Source of the DNA: Clostridiales bacterium
Lineage (GTDB): Bacteria; Bacillota; Clostridia; Christensenellales; UBA1242
DNA length: 44,299 nucleotides
NCBI GenBank assembly: GCA_015055515.1
Contig: SVIC01000003.1
Span: 79,435 to 123,733 of the forward strand
Direction of reading: 5' to 3'
Shown piece after piece: positions 1 to 9,013 of the stretch. The position numbers and the translations under genes were made by a program. The notes under the pieces are model-generated. The model saw nothing but the letters and a program-made list of their open reading frames with translations, was not told the DNA's origin and did no database searches. Position 1 is the first letter of the stretch. Each line of letters starts with the position of its first letter.

Positions 1-83
1 ATTTCAAGTAACTATGATGTATTTGATCACAATTTCTAATTTACTATACTTTTCTTGCAAAATAAGAGATGACTTATAATTAT

Positions 84-113
84 TTTACATCCAACATAGT
101 TATTTGATATAAT
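84..113 (+). promoter_or_regulatory. sigma-A-type promoter of sbcDC
   Basis: TTTACA (84-89) and TATAAT (108-113) are separated by 18 nt, ahead of sbcD. The transcript would have a leader of about 55 nt. The first 80 bases of the window contain nothing else I can support. Confidence 0.55.
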
Positions 114-176
114 AAACTAGAATTATGCTTCGATATATAATTATAAGAGGCTAAATGAAAAATGGAGGAAATGCAA

Positions 177-1430
177 ATGAGAATTTTGCACACCGCAGAC
201 TGGCACTTAGGTTGCAAAACCGATGATATGCCAAGAATAGATGAACAGAGGGATGCATTAAAGCAGATCGTTAATATTGCAAAAGCAAAAGATGTAGATA
301 TTGTAATTATTGCTGGCGATATATATGACTCTGTAATACCTAGTTCTGAAGCAGAAGACCTATTCTACAAGACTGTAAAAGAACTAAATAACAATGGAAA
401 TACTATGGTTATAGCAATAGCAGGAAACCATGACGACCCTAAGAGATTAAGCAACGCCAGTGTATTTGCAAACAACTATGGGATTTATCTAATAGGTCAA
501 CTGGAAAAAGTAGAAATATTAAATAATCCAATATCTGATGCAGACAAAAGAATTAGAGCAATTGAAAGTGGTAAAGGATATATAGTATTCGAGAAAAACA
601 ACGGCGAAAAAGCTGTTGTAGCATACCTTCCATACCCATCATATTACAGACTGAACGAAACAAGAGATAATAGCATTTCATACTCAGACAAAGTAAAAGA
701 ATGGTTAAGTTATGGAACAAAGAGATTTAGCCACGACACTGTAAATATTCTTACTACTCACGTTCTAACAAGATACAACAATCAGCACTTAAGACATGTA
801 TCAGATAACAACAATACACTATCAGCAACTCAACAGGAATTCTATGGATTATCAGTGTTAGAAAACAGTATGGGATTTGTATCCAACGATGCGCTATACA
901 GCGATGCACACTATACTGCACTAGGTCACATACATGGTTGTGTACCTGTAAATAGAGAGCGAAATATTCACTATAGTGGACCTATTATTAACCATAATTT
1001 TGATATCGCTAGTGAGAGTCTGACTAAGGTTATTGTAGCCGATCTAAACAACACTGGATTACAAAGAATTGAGAAAATTCCACTAGATGTAAAGTTATTG
1101 AAGAAATTCACTGTAACATCACTACTTCAGGCTGAAATAGTATGCAGAGACAATCCAGACGCATGGATCAAGGTAGAGATAGAAAATGCAGAAAGAATAA
1201 CAATAGATGAAATTAAGGCATTGCGTACAAAATATCGCAATCTAGTGACATTGGCAGTAATTACAAAAGATGCAAAAAATACAAAGAAAGACCTGGTATC
1301 TAAGAAGGATTTAACTAATGCAGAAATATTTGAGAACTTCTGCATTAGACAAACAGGCTCCCCTGCAGATCCTGAAGTAAAAGAACTATTCTTATCTTTG
1401 ATGTCGGAGGATTTATATGAGACCGATTAA
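177..1430 (+). CDS. sbcD: Exonuclease subunit SbcD (Mre11-family nuclease)
   Basis: This is the nuclease half of the SbcCD (Mre11-Rad50) complex, which cleaves hairpins and processes blocked double-strand ends. The Mre11 phosphoesterase motifs are visible: HTADWHLG at the N-terminus, GDIYD, GNHD and GHIHG, which carry the metal-binding Asp and His residues. An upstream ATG at 162 is in frame, but GGAGG (164-168) lies immediately after it and sits 8 nt before the ATG at 177. I therefore take 177 as the start, giving a protein that begins MRILHTADWHLG, as is usual for the family. The length of about 417 residues is normal. The end overlaps sbcC by 14 nt, so the two subunits are probably translationally coupled. 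Confidence 0.95.
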   Translation: MRILHTADWHLGCKTDDMPRIDEQRDALKQIVNIAKAKDVDIVIIAGDIYDSVIPSSEAEDLFYKTVKELNNNGNTMVIAIAGNHDDPKRLSNASVFANNYGIYLIGQLEKVEILNNPISDADKRIRAIESGKGYIVFEKNNGEKAVVAYLPYPSYYRLNETRDNSISYSDKVKEWLSYGTKRFSHDTVNILTTHVLTRYNNQHLRHVSDNNNTLSATQQEFYGLSVLENSMGFVSNDALYSDAHYTALGHIHGCVPVNRERNIHYSGPIINHNFDIASESLTKVIVADLNNTGLQRIEKIPLDVKLLKKFTVTSLLQAEIVCRDNPDAWIKVEIENAERITIDEIKALRTKYRNLVTLAVITKDAKNTKKDLVSKKDLTNAEIFENFCIRQTGSPADPEVKELFLSLMSEDLYETD

Positions 1431-4128
1431 GATTACAATTAAAGGAATTAACAGTTACGTAAGCGAACAAATTATACATTTTGACAAAGTTGCTGAAAAT
1501 AAATTATTTGGTATATTCGGCGAAACCGGCTGTGGCAAAACAACCATACTGGATTGTATAGTCCTTGCATTATATGGCACAAGTGAGAGAGAAAGTATGC
1601 AAAATGTTATAAACGTACATAGCACAGATGCATATATCATATTCGAATTCGAAATGTTCTATGATGGTGAAAATAGGCATTATAGAGTAGAAAGGTACCA
1701 TAAGGTACAAAAAAGTGGCATAAAATCAACAGCAATCCTAATTAACACCGATGACAATATGGTTCTTGCCGATAAGACCGAAGATGTAAATGAAGTTATA
1801 CAAAAAATAATAGGAGTAGGCAAAAAAGAATTCTTAAAATGCATTGCTATCCCACAAGGTGAATTCGACGCTTTCTTAGGCGACACCCCTATTAATAGAA
1901 AGAAAACAATAGCAAAATTATTCAACTTAGAGAGTTTTGGTGTTTCACTACAAGAAAAATTAAAGAATAGAAAAAATCTATACAACACTAAGAAGATTAC
2001 AACTGAAGAAAAACTAGCAATATATAATAATATTAGCGAATTTAATCTAAACGCACTAGAATTAGAAAAACTAGACAAAGAAAGACAAAAAATAGATGTT
2101 GAATTTAGGTTAAATACAGAAAAAACAAAAAATTTCTTAATAGTAACTGACTACGAGAATATATCAAAGCTAAATGACTCCAAGGTAAAATTATCAGAAC
2201 AACTATTAAGAAAAGAAGAAATAGATTATAGAAGAAAGCAACTAGAATACACTAACGCTTATGGCAACTACATCTCTGTAACAGATAAATTAGAAGTAAC
2301 AACAAAAGACATAAAAGCAAGAAAATCTGACATTATTGCCCTACGAAACAATATATCAGAAATAGAAGCAGATATATCAAAAGAGAAAAAACAAAAAGTA
2401 GAGCTGGAAAACACCAAGAAAAAGCTGGTAACAAAAGAGACAGATTACAAGTCAAAACAAGCAGAAGTAAGTATTCTTACCAACTCTATTACAAAACTAG
2501 AAAATACAATCAATACTCTTGTAGACAAATCTCAAGAATATGATAATGACTTACTAAATACCAACAATGAGATAAAAGCAATTAAGACAGCCATTCAGTC
2601 AATATATCTTGACCTAGATGACTATAATGCTATATACAAAAAGTATGATGCGATAATAGAGAAATTAAATAATGCTAGCACCCTAAACTTAAGAAAAAAC
2701 ATATCTAACAGATTGAACGACATTGAGAAAAGCCTGGATATGGAACTGATTAAAACAATAGAATCTAGCAAGGTAGCTAGCGCTATTCAAAATGCTGTCA
2801 GTTTGATAACAAGCTTAAGAGAAGAACAAGATTTTGTAATTAAAGATATCTTAAGCAGTCTTGATATTGACTTCAAAGGCGAAAATTTGCTTGGAATTAA
2901 GCATGATGCTGAAGGTAAAAAAGATGAGGTGTTACAATCGATAAATCGTTGTAATAACGCACTACAAGATGCTAATAACAAGATTAATCTACTAAATGCA
3001 AAATCGACCTCTATCAAACTGGTAAAATCTAATGTTGTAAAAGATTACAAAGCAAAACTAGTAGAATTCAACAAACTAAAGGACAAATTATCTACCCTAC
3101 CTTCAATTAAAGATATAGATGATATACATATTGAGATAGAAAAAGTAGATCATGACATCCAGTTACAAGAGAAAAATATTGCAGAATTATCTGATATGAA
3201 GTCGAAAATAATTACAGATATCAAGGTAAAAACTGCAGAAATCGAAAACCTAGAAAAAACTACAAAAGAACTTAATGAAGTCTTGAAAATGTTCGATCTT
3301 AACAAAATGAAAGATGAAATAGAGAAAGACAAAGCACTACTTCTAAGAACTATTGATGAGGCTGAAAGAGCAAAAGATGAAATAGCTGAATACGATAATA
3401 GTTATGCATATCTTACAACCCTCATCAAAGAGTTAAATGGAAAAATACACAATCCTGACATAACAAAGGATGATATAATAAGATCGGAAGAAAATATTAG
3501 CAAAATTCAAGAAGAATTAAATAATATAATATCTGAACTGGGCGCTATACAAAATAACATAAAGTTCCAGACAGACAATCTTCAGATTGTAAAAACATTA
3601 AAAGAAGAATATAAAGATATTATAAAACAATTAACTAATATTCAGAAATTGCAAGATCTTATAGCAAATGGCGCATTAATGGAATACATTGCCGAAGAAT
3701 ATATGTACTTAATTACTGAATTTGCAAATAATTATGTATACAGTATATCCAAAGGTAAATATTTACTGAAATACGACAAAGATTTCTTCGTTCTAGACAA
3801 CTTCAATGGTGGCATTGCTAGAACAATTAAGACTCTTAGTGGTGGTGAGAGATTTATTGTATCATTAAGTCTGGCTCTTGGTATATCACAAAGTATAGCA
3901 ACTAATAACAACAAGAGCTTCAATTTCTTCTTTATCGATGAGGGATTTGGAAGTTTAAGCGAAAGTTACGTAGACAAAATCTTGCAAAGTTTTGATTCAT
4001 TAATCAAATTAAACTTCACAGTAGGCTTCATCACTCACGTGGAAAAGATGAAAAATTATATAACCAATAGAATAATCGTATCAAAGCAAAACAACGACCA
4101 AGGCTCTATTGTAAAAGAAGAATATTAA
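1417..4128 (+). CDS. sbcC: Exonuclease subunit SbcC (Rad50-family SMC-like ATPase), no CxxC zinc hook
   Basis: This is the ATPase half of SbcCD. The Walker A motif GETGCGKT is at residues 35-42. Next come a Q-loop region (FLKCIAIPQGEF), two long Lys/Glu/Ile-rich coiled-coil arms, the ABC signature LSGGER near residue 805, the Walker B segment FFFIDEGFG near 836, and a His-loop THVEK near 872. GGAGG lies about 7 nt upstream of the ATG. At 903 residues it is shorter than E. coli SbcC (about 1050). I could find no CxxC anywhere, although SbcC/Rad50 proteins normally have one at the tip of the coiled coil. The middle (residues about 430-520) instead holds a stretch without cysteine. The family assignment is secure; the missing hook is an observation from the sequence. 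Confidence 0.95.
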   Translation: MRPIKITIKGINSYVSEQIIHFDKVAENKLFGIFGETGCGKTTILDCIVLALYGTSERESMQNVINVHSTDAYIIFEFEMFYDGENRHYRVERYHKVQKSGIKSTAILINTDDNMVLADKTEDVNEVIQKIIGVGKKEFLKCIAIPQGEFDAFLGDTPINRKKTIAKLFNLESFGVSLQEKLKNRKNLYNTKKITTEEKLAIYNNISEFNLNALELEKLDKERQKIDVEFRLNTEKTKNFLIVTDYENISKLNDSKVKLSEQLLRKEEIDYRRKQLEYTNAYGNYISVTDKLEVTTKDIKARKSDIIALRNNISEIEADISKEKKQKVELENTKKKLVTKETDYKSKQAEVSILTNSITKLENTINTLVDKSQEYDNDLLNTNNEIKAIKTAIQSIYLDLDDYNAIYKKYDAIIEKLNNASTLNLRKNISNRLNDIEKSLDMELIKTIESSKVASAIQNAVSLITSLREEQDFVIKDILSSLDIDFKGENLLGIKHDAEGKKDEVLQSINRCNNALQDANNKINLLNAKSTSIKLVKSNVVKDYKAKLVEFNKLKDKLSTLPSIKDIDDIHIEIEKVDHDIQLQEKNIAELSDMKSKIITDIKVKTAEIENLEKTTKELNEVLKMFDLNKMKDEIEKDKALLLRTIDEAERAKDEIAEYDNSYAYLTTLIKELNGKIHNPDITKDDIIRSEENISKIQEELNNIISELGAIQNNIKFQTDNLQIVKTLKEEYKDIIKQLTNIQKLQDLIANGALMEYIAEEYMYLITEFANNYVYSISKGKYLLKYDKDFFVLDNFNGGIARTIKTLSGGERFIVSLSLALGISQSIATNNNKSFNFFFIDEGFGSLSESYVDKILQSFDSLIKLNFTVGFITHVEKMKNYITNRIIVSKQNNDQGSIVKEEY

Positions 4129-4138
4129 AGAAAAAAGT

Positions 4139-4167
4139 AATAGTTGTTAAACAACTATTATTTTTTT
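4139..4167 (+). terminator. Intrinsic terminator of sbcDC
   Basis: A 9-bp stem AATAGTTGT/ACAACTATT with a TAA loop is followed by a run of seven T after one A. It lies 10 nt past the sbcC stop codon. Confidence 0.8.
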
Positions 4168-4220
4168 AATTATTATTATATTCACAATTAATATTTTTCT
4201 AAATATATTATTATAGACTA

Positions 4221-4832
4221 CTAATCTCCCATTTCATCTGAATTGTCAGTTGAGATATTTTCACCTGATACATTATCTACTAAGTGGTCTATTTCTATAT
4301 TCGAAAACTCTTCTTTTGTTAAAGATGTTATTTTTTCCGGATTTAACCTAGAAATCAGTGCTTCTTGTTCAGCAGCATTTAAATTCATAGAGTCAAATAA
4401 ACTTTGTACTCTTAAATTATATATGGTTGATTTAAAACCACGCTCTATTCCTACTTCTAAAAAATACTTTTCACTTTCTATTAAAGATAAAGCAATCTCA
4501 TCATCACTTCTTGCCAATAAGTCTTCATATTCTTTTTTATATTGTTTTTTTACTCTACTTGGCGTATCATCTTTTCTTACTTTAAGGTCTTCGATCATTT
4601 TTATTAATTTTTCTTTTTCACTCGCAATGTCTGTATTTAAGATTTCTTCTGCATCAGAATTAGTATACTTATCCAGAGATTCTTCTAATGATTTTCTTCT
4701 GTTTATAACATCCTTAATTTGCTCCCCTGTCATATCAAGCATATCCATCTCTTTTTCAATATAAAGCAACTGTTTTTGTGCTGATGCTATTAATAAATCT
4801 TTATATTGTTCTGCCAATTTTTTTTCTGCCAT
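4221..4832 (-). CDS. Unknown charged, helical protein with coiled-coil character
   Basis: I do not recognise this 203-residue protein. It is rich in Lys, Glu, Asp and Leu, with long predicted-helical stretches in the first 110 residues and an acidic C-terminus ending DNSDEMGD. It has no signal peptide, membrane segment or cysteine motif. I choose the ATG at 4832 (MAEKKLAEQ) because AGGAG lies 9 nt upstream. An in-frame ATG at 4865 would put that ribosome binding site inside the gene. It is monocistronic, with its own promoter at 4907-4935, and converges on sbcDC. A structural or partner-binding role is possible but unsupported. Confidence 0.7.
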   Translation of the reverse strand: MAEKKLAEQYKDLLIASAQKQLLYIEKEMDMLDMTGEQIKDVINRRKSLEESLDKYTNSDAEEILNTDIASEKEKLIKMIEDLKVRKDDTPSRVKKQYKKEYEDLLARSDDEIALSLIESEKYFLEVGIERGFKSTIYNLRVQSLFDSMNLNAAEQEALISRLNPEKITSLTKEEFSNIEIDHLVDNVSGENISTDNSDEMGD

Positions 4833-4906
4833 TTTACCCTTCTCCTTTTTCTTTAGTATAATCAAAATCTAATAATTAATTACCTTTCTCTTATACTATT
4901 TGTTTT

Positions 4907-4935
4907 AGTATAGCAATATAAATAACAAAAATCAA
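4907..4935 (-). promoter_or_regulatory. Promoter of the 4221-4832 gene
   Basis: On the minus strand, TTGATT and TATACT are separated by 17 nt, about 75 nt ahead of the chosen start codon. The rest of the gap up to 5138 is AT-rich. I see no gene in it and no clear thrS terminator. Confidence 0.6.
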
Positions 4936-5138
4936 CGAAATTTTGTTTTATAACACAACTCTCTTTTATTATTGCTATTAATTCATAAATTATTAATGAT
5001 AACTATATACTTAAACTTCTATAAGATAATATTATTTTACCTATATTATCCCATTTCTTAATTTCATTTACTAAAGCTTATAATCCAATGTCCAGAAATA
5101 TAAGTTAATTAGTAGCCTAGCATAACGAAATAAATAAA

Positions 5139-6905
5139 CTAAATATTCAATCTCTTAGTCACTACATCATCAACTATACGATCTACAAACTCATCTACAG
5201 GCATTGCACCAGTGTCGCCCTTACCACGTACACGAACGGACACTGTACCCTCTGCACATTCTTTATCCCCTACTATTAACACATATGGGATCTTCTCATT
5301 TGTTGCTTCTTTTATCTTCTTAGAGATAGTCTCATTTCTATCATCTAGTTCTACCCTAACACCTCTTAATTGCAACTGTTCTGCCACAGACTTAGCATAA
5401 TCAGAATGCACCTCACTAATAGTTAAAACTTTAACTTGGGTTGGTGCCAACCATGTAGGGAATGCACCTGCGTATTTCTCTATAAGATATGCTAGAGTTC
5501 TCTCATAGCAACCAATAGATGTTCTATGGATAATATATGGTCTCTTCTTCTTGCCATCACTATCTACATATTCCATACCGAATTTCTCGGCTAATAACTG
5601 GTCTATCTGGATAGTAATAAGTGTATCTTCCTTGCCCCACACATTCTTGATCTGAATATCAAGTTTTGGACCATAGAATGCAGCCTCACCTATACCTATC
5701 TCGTATGGAACTTCTAGATCGTCTAAAATTCTCTTCATAGTGCCCTGAGCCTCATCCCATTGCTCTTTTGTGCCAATATACTTCTCTCTGTTATTCTCAT
5801 CCCATTGAGAGAAACGATATGATGCATCTTCAAATAGACCTAATGTCTTTAACATATATATCGCTAGCTCCAAACAGCCCTTGAACTCTGCCTCAAGTTG
5901 CTCTGGAGTGCACATCAAGTGTCCCTCACTAATAGTAAATTGTCTAACACGAATAAGTCCGTGCATCTCACCACTCGCCTCATTTCTGAATAGTGTAGAT
6001 GTCTCGTTATATCTTAGTGGCAGATCCTTATATGATCTAGCTCTATTAAGATATGCCTGATACTGGAATGGGCAAGTCATAGGACGAAGGGCAAATACTT
6101 CCTTGTCCTTTTCTTCGTCACCTAACACAAACATACCATCCTTATAATGATCCCAGTGCCCAGAGATCTTATATAGATCACTCTTTGCCATGAATGGTGT
6201 CTTTGTAAGTAGCCAGCCACGCTTTTGCTCTTCATCTTCTACAAATCTTTGTAGTAGCTGTACTATTCTCGCACCCTTTGGTAATAAAATAGGCAAACCT
6301 TGACCTATATAGTCTACAGTTGTAAATAGTTCCAACTCTCTACCTAGTTTGTTATGATCACGCTTAATAGCCTCTTCTTGCTGTCTTTTGTACTCTTTTA
6401 GTTCCTTTTTGTCCATAAATCCATAGCAATATACGCGTTGAAGCATCTTGTTCTTCTCGTTACCTCTCCAATAAGCACCATTAATCTTGTTAATCTCAAA
6501 TGCAAAAGAACGCAAATACTTGGTATTCTCTACGTGAGGACCACGACACAAATCATACCAATCATCGCCTAGATAGTAAATGCTGATAACCTCACCCTCT
6601 GGCAACTCATTGATTAGTTCTGTCTTGTATGGGTTATTTGCAAACATCTCTAATGCCTTTTCTTTAGATACCTCTACCTTACTAAAATCCAAGTTGCTAC
6701 AGATAATCTCTGACATCTTCTTCTCTATCGCCTCATACTCCTCAGATGAAATAGAATGCTCTAGATCAATGTCATAGTAGAATCCATAATCAATTGCAGG
6801 ACCAATGGTTAATTTTACCTCTGGGTACAACTCTGTCAATGCCTTTGCCAGCACGTGAGCCATACTATGTCTATACATTTCTACATTTTTAATCTCATCA
6901 CTCAT
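5139..6905 (-). CDS. thrS: Threonyl-tRNA synthetase, form lacking the N-terminal TGS domain
   Basis: A class II synthetase that charges tRNA-Thr. The protein starts directly in the second additional (editing) domain, with HSMAH at residues 13-17 (HxxxH) and later CRGPH, which together form the editing-site metal cluster. The core holds MTCPF (zinc Cys), motif 2 (FRNEASGEMHGLIRVRQF) and motif 3 (GCYERTLAYLIEKYAG), followed by an anticodon-binding domain. At 588 residues it is about 55 shorter than E. coli ThrRS, and the missing part is the TGS domain. TGS-less ThrRS is known in some bacteria. AAGGAG lies 9 nt before the ATG. Expression is controlled by the T-box leader just upstream. Confidence 0.96.
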   Translation of the reverse strand: MSDEIKNVEMYRHSMAHVLAKALTELYPEVKLTIGPAIDYGFYYDIDLEHSISSEEYEAIEKKMSEIICSNLDFSKVEVSKEKALEMFANNPYKTELINELPEGEVISIYYLGDDWYDLCRGPHVENTKYLRSFAFEINKINGAYWRGNEKNKMLQRVYCYGFMDKKELKEYKRQQEEAIKRDHNKLGRELELFTTVDYIGQGLPILLPKGARIVQLLQRFVEDEEQKRGWLLTKTPFMAKSDLYKISGHWDHYKDGMFVLGDEEKDKEVFALRPMTCPFQYQAYLNRARSYKDLPLRYNETSTLFRNEASGEMHGLIRVRQFTISEGHLMCTPEQLEAEFKGCLELAIYMLKTLGLFEDASYRFSQWDENNREKYIGTKEQWDEAQGTMKRILDDLEVPYEIGIGEAAFYGPKLDIQIKNVWGKEDTLITIQIDQLLAEKFGMEYVDSDGKKKRPYIIHRTSIGCYERTLAYLIEKYAGAFPTWLAPTQVKVLTISEVHSDYAKSVAEQLQLRGVRVELDDRNETISKKIKEATNEKIPYVLIVGDKECAEGTVSVRVRGKGDTGAMPVDEFVDRIVDDVVTKRLNI

Positions 6906-6940
6906 TTTCTTTTCTCCTTAATTAAATTTTATTATAAAAT

Positions 6941-7175
6941 AAAAAATCGCCCATAAAAGTTCCTAAAAACTTCTAAGGACGAAAATATTTTCCGCGGTTC
7001 CACCTTAATTGCAAAAGTTATACACTTTTGCCACTTTATTCTACAAAATTGGCTTTGTATGGGCCTTGCCTAAGAAGTGGTTTCATATTCAGACTTCCTT
7101 GCAAATCTCACAGCCAAAGGATTTGCTCTCTGATAGTGACTATCTGGTACTACTTGTCTTCTTAATAACAAATTT
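6941..7175 (-). promoter_or_regulatory. Threonine T-box leader (riboswitch) of thrS with attenuator
   Basis: The minus strand carries the canonical T-box AAGGTGGAACCGCGG (6992-7006), which pairs with the acceptor end of uncharged tRNA. It is followed by a rho-independent terminator (6941-6981): a CGTCC/GGGCG stem extended by an A/U-rich helix, then a T-run. The 5' part contains stem I features, including AGAGAG and a GCAAATC/GATTTGC helix. A threonine ACC specifier triplet is readable at 7079-7081 (in ATGAAACCAC). The expected logic is that uncharged tRNA-Thr stabilises the antiterminator and allows thrS transcription. The specifier assignment is by eye. Confidence 0.92.
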
Positions 7176-7190
7176 TATTTTACAATACTT

Positions 7191-7218
7191 ATTATATCCA
7201 AAAATTACCTTTTGTCAA
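7191..7218 (-). promoter_or_regulatory. Promoter of the thrS T-box transcript
   Basis: TTGACA and TATAAT on the minus strand are separated by 16 nt, about 15 nt ahead of the T-box stem I region. Confidence 0.75.
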
Positions 7219-7237
7219 CAATATTTATTGATTTTTA

Positions 7238-7945
7238 TCACAATTCCATTTCATCAAAATTTGGTTGGTTCTCTGGTAATATGCCTAGTTTGGCTTCGAC
7301 ATTCTCAGGTGACACATCACCTTTTAACAATGTATTGATAATATGTGCTGAAGCACTAAGATCTTTATTTGCTGCATATGGAGACCAATGCTCGTACGAT
7401 ACGAAAGGATATCCAGGATGAGAAGTAAATAGTACACTATCACCAAATCTTAAATTAATATACATCTGATCATCAATATAATCTGCTAATTCTTTAACAT
7501 CCATACTACTTATATCGTAATTTTTACATCTTGCCTCGTAAGCCCATCTCCAGTAATCACTAAAATCATGTAAAGAATCGGTCATAACAACATCATAATG
7601 CCAGACATCTTCATGTCTTAGGTCTGTGTTTAATCTATACATTGTATAATACGCGTTACCTTTCTTGTCTTCTGTTATTGTATATATCTCTTTATTCTTT
7701 TCTGTATCGAAGAAGATTGTAAGGTTTTTGTCTTCTACCAATACATTACTATCGAAAAACTTATCTATATCCTCTTTTAGATATATGCTATCAAAGGCGT
7801 TACTAAATGGATTAATTGATTCCTTAATCGATTTATTAAACGCCTCAAGTATTCCATTGATTGTATTCTTGGAAAAATTATTATTTTCAGAAATTATATT
7901 ATCAATCTTCTCTACAATATAATCTGATCCACATAATATTGACAT
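7238..7945 (-). CDS. Unknown cytosolic protein, 235 aa
   Basis: I do not recognise this protein. It has no signal peptide or membrane helix. The N-terminal half is Asn/Lys/Ile-rich and helical; the C-terminal half has aromatic segments (DYWRWAYEARC, HPGYPFVSYEHW) that look like a folded globular domain. It ends in the acidic FDEMEL. The start is supported by GAGGTG 8 nt upstream and a consensus promoter. No terminator is visible after it, so transcription may run into the thrS leader. The 180-residue protein at 32515-33045 has a comparable size and ends in a similar acidic tail, but I see no alignable motif. Confidence 0.7.
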   Translation of the reverse strand: MSILCGSDYIVEKIDNIISENNNFSKNTINGILEAFNKSIKESINPFSNAFDSIYLKEDIDKFFDSNVLVEDKNLTIFFDTEKNKEIYTITEDKKGNAYYTMYRLNTDLRHEDVWHYDVVMTDSLHDFSDYWRWAYEARCKNYDISSMDVKELADYIDDQMYINLRFGDSVLFTSHPGYPFVSYEHWSPYAANKDLSASAHIINTLLKGDVSPENVEAKLGILPENQPNFDEMEL

Positions 7946-7975
7946 AAATATTCACCTCTATTTTTACTAAAAATA

Positions 7976-8005
7976 ATTATAGCACGACGCTAGAATACTT
8001 GTCAA
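7976..8005 (-). promoter_or_regulatory. Promoter of the 7238-7945 gene
   Basis: TTGACA and TATAAT on the minus strand are separated by 18 nt, about 30 nt upstream of the start codon. Confidence 0.75.
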
Positions 8006-8054
8006 TAGTGAAATAAAATAACAACAGTAGAATGGCTAATTGTAGCCAAAAAAT

Positions 8055-8080
8055 GAAAAAAGCACACCAGTAGTGTGCTT
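8055..8080 (-). terminator. Terminator of the patatin-rarA-glycosylase-NYN operon
   Basis: On the minus strand, AAGCACAC/GTGTGCTT with a TACTG loop is followed by TTTTTC. It lies 13 nt past the NYN gene stop codon. Confidence 0.85.
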
Positions 8081-8092
8081 CTATATTACATA

Positions 8093-9013
8093 TTAATTAT
8101 TAATAGCATTCTTCATATCATCTGCAATATTTTTCAAATCTACGAAGATTTGTCTAATATCTTCGTTATCAGATTTTAGTCCCTCACCCTTAGCAGTCTC
8201 ACGATTAACGAATGCCTCAATATCCTTAATCAATTGAACTTTCTTACCCATATCAGCATTAGTAGTAAAGTCTAACTCGTTATATCTCTCTACAATATCG
8301 TTCAATACTTCACTAACATCAGCAGAATCGGAATAAGTTGTAGGCTCTTCCTCTACATATTGTCTAGCCGCTACACGCTTATTAGCCTGTGCCTTGCTTA
8401 ACTTCTGAGATACTTCCTCTATCTCTTCTTCTTCCACTCTTACAGTTCTCTTAGTGATAGGAGCAGGCTTAGGTGCAACATACTCTTCCTCTTCAGTATT
8501 GAACTTAATAGGAGCCTCTACACGCTTCTTAGTCACCTTCTTAGTCTTCTTTGTCTTAGGAACGTATGTCTCAATATCATCTGTCAAGCTAGTTAGCATA
8601 ATGTGAGCGTCGAACATATGAGTATTCTGCTCATAATATGGAGAATTAATATCTATTAAGAATCTACCGCAACTCTTTAATTCTACAAGAAGTGGGATCA
8701 AATCACCATCACCTACTACAAGGCAATATGTATCAATCTCAGTCTTAGTATAATTAAGCTTAATAGCATCTACGATAATTCTATTATCTAGCTGGCTAAA
8801 TCTCTTCTTATAACGCATAAAAGGTGCAGTCTCGTAGCCATATCTAGCAATAGCATCAGATAGATATATATGCTTTCTATCATTATAACCATAGAACTTG
8901 CAATATACAACATCTCCTATCTCATTTAATTTTGCATACAATTCATTAAATGCTTCTCCACCAATTTTCACATTGTCTACGTCTACAAGTAATGCAATCT
9001 TTCTATTATTCAT
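8093..9013 (-). CDS. NYN-domain (LabA/DUF88-type) putative ribonuclease
   Basis: The N-terminal 145 residues form a NYN domain, a PIN-like nuclease fold. Acidic residues D11 and D13 lie in LLVDVDNV, D82 in the VDAIKLNY segment, and D102 and D104 in VVGDGDLIPLL. These are the positions that bind metal in this family. Residues 150-225 are a charged, low-complexity linker (runs of KKTKKVTKK and EEEE), followed by a helical C-terminal domain of about 80 residues. NYN proteins usually act on RNA; the substrate here is unknown. The gene overlaps the glycosylase gene by 8 nt and has GAGGAG 7 nt before its ATG. It is the last gene of a four-gene operon. Confidence 0.85.
   Translation of the reverse strand: MNNRKIALLVDVDNVKIGGEAFNELYAKLNEIGDVVYCKFYGYNDRKHIYLSDAIARYGYETAPFMRYKKRFSQLDNRIIVDAIKLNYTKTEIDTYCLVVGDGDLIPLLVELKSCGRFLIDINSPYYEQNTHMFDAHIMLTSLTDDIETYVPKTKKTKKVTKKRVEAPIKFNTEEEEYVAPKPAPITKRTVRVEEEEIEEVSQKLSKAQANKRVAARQYVEEEPTTYSDSADVSEVLNDIVERYNELDFTTNADMGKKVQLIKDIEAFVNRETAKGEGLKSDNEDIRQIFVDLKNIADDMKNAINN

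Noticed and set aside
162..176. Start codon of sbcD at 162
   Set aside because: This ATG carries the GGAGG that serves as the ribosome site for the ATG at 177. The same artefact occurs at 33057, where ATGGAGG precedes the true ATG at 33045.
4243..4764. 173-codon open frame antisense to the coiled-coil gene
   Set aside because: It is Ser/Phe/Ile-rich, has no ribosome site and mirrors the minus-strand gene, which has its own promoter and ribosome site.
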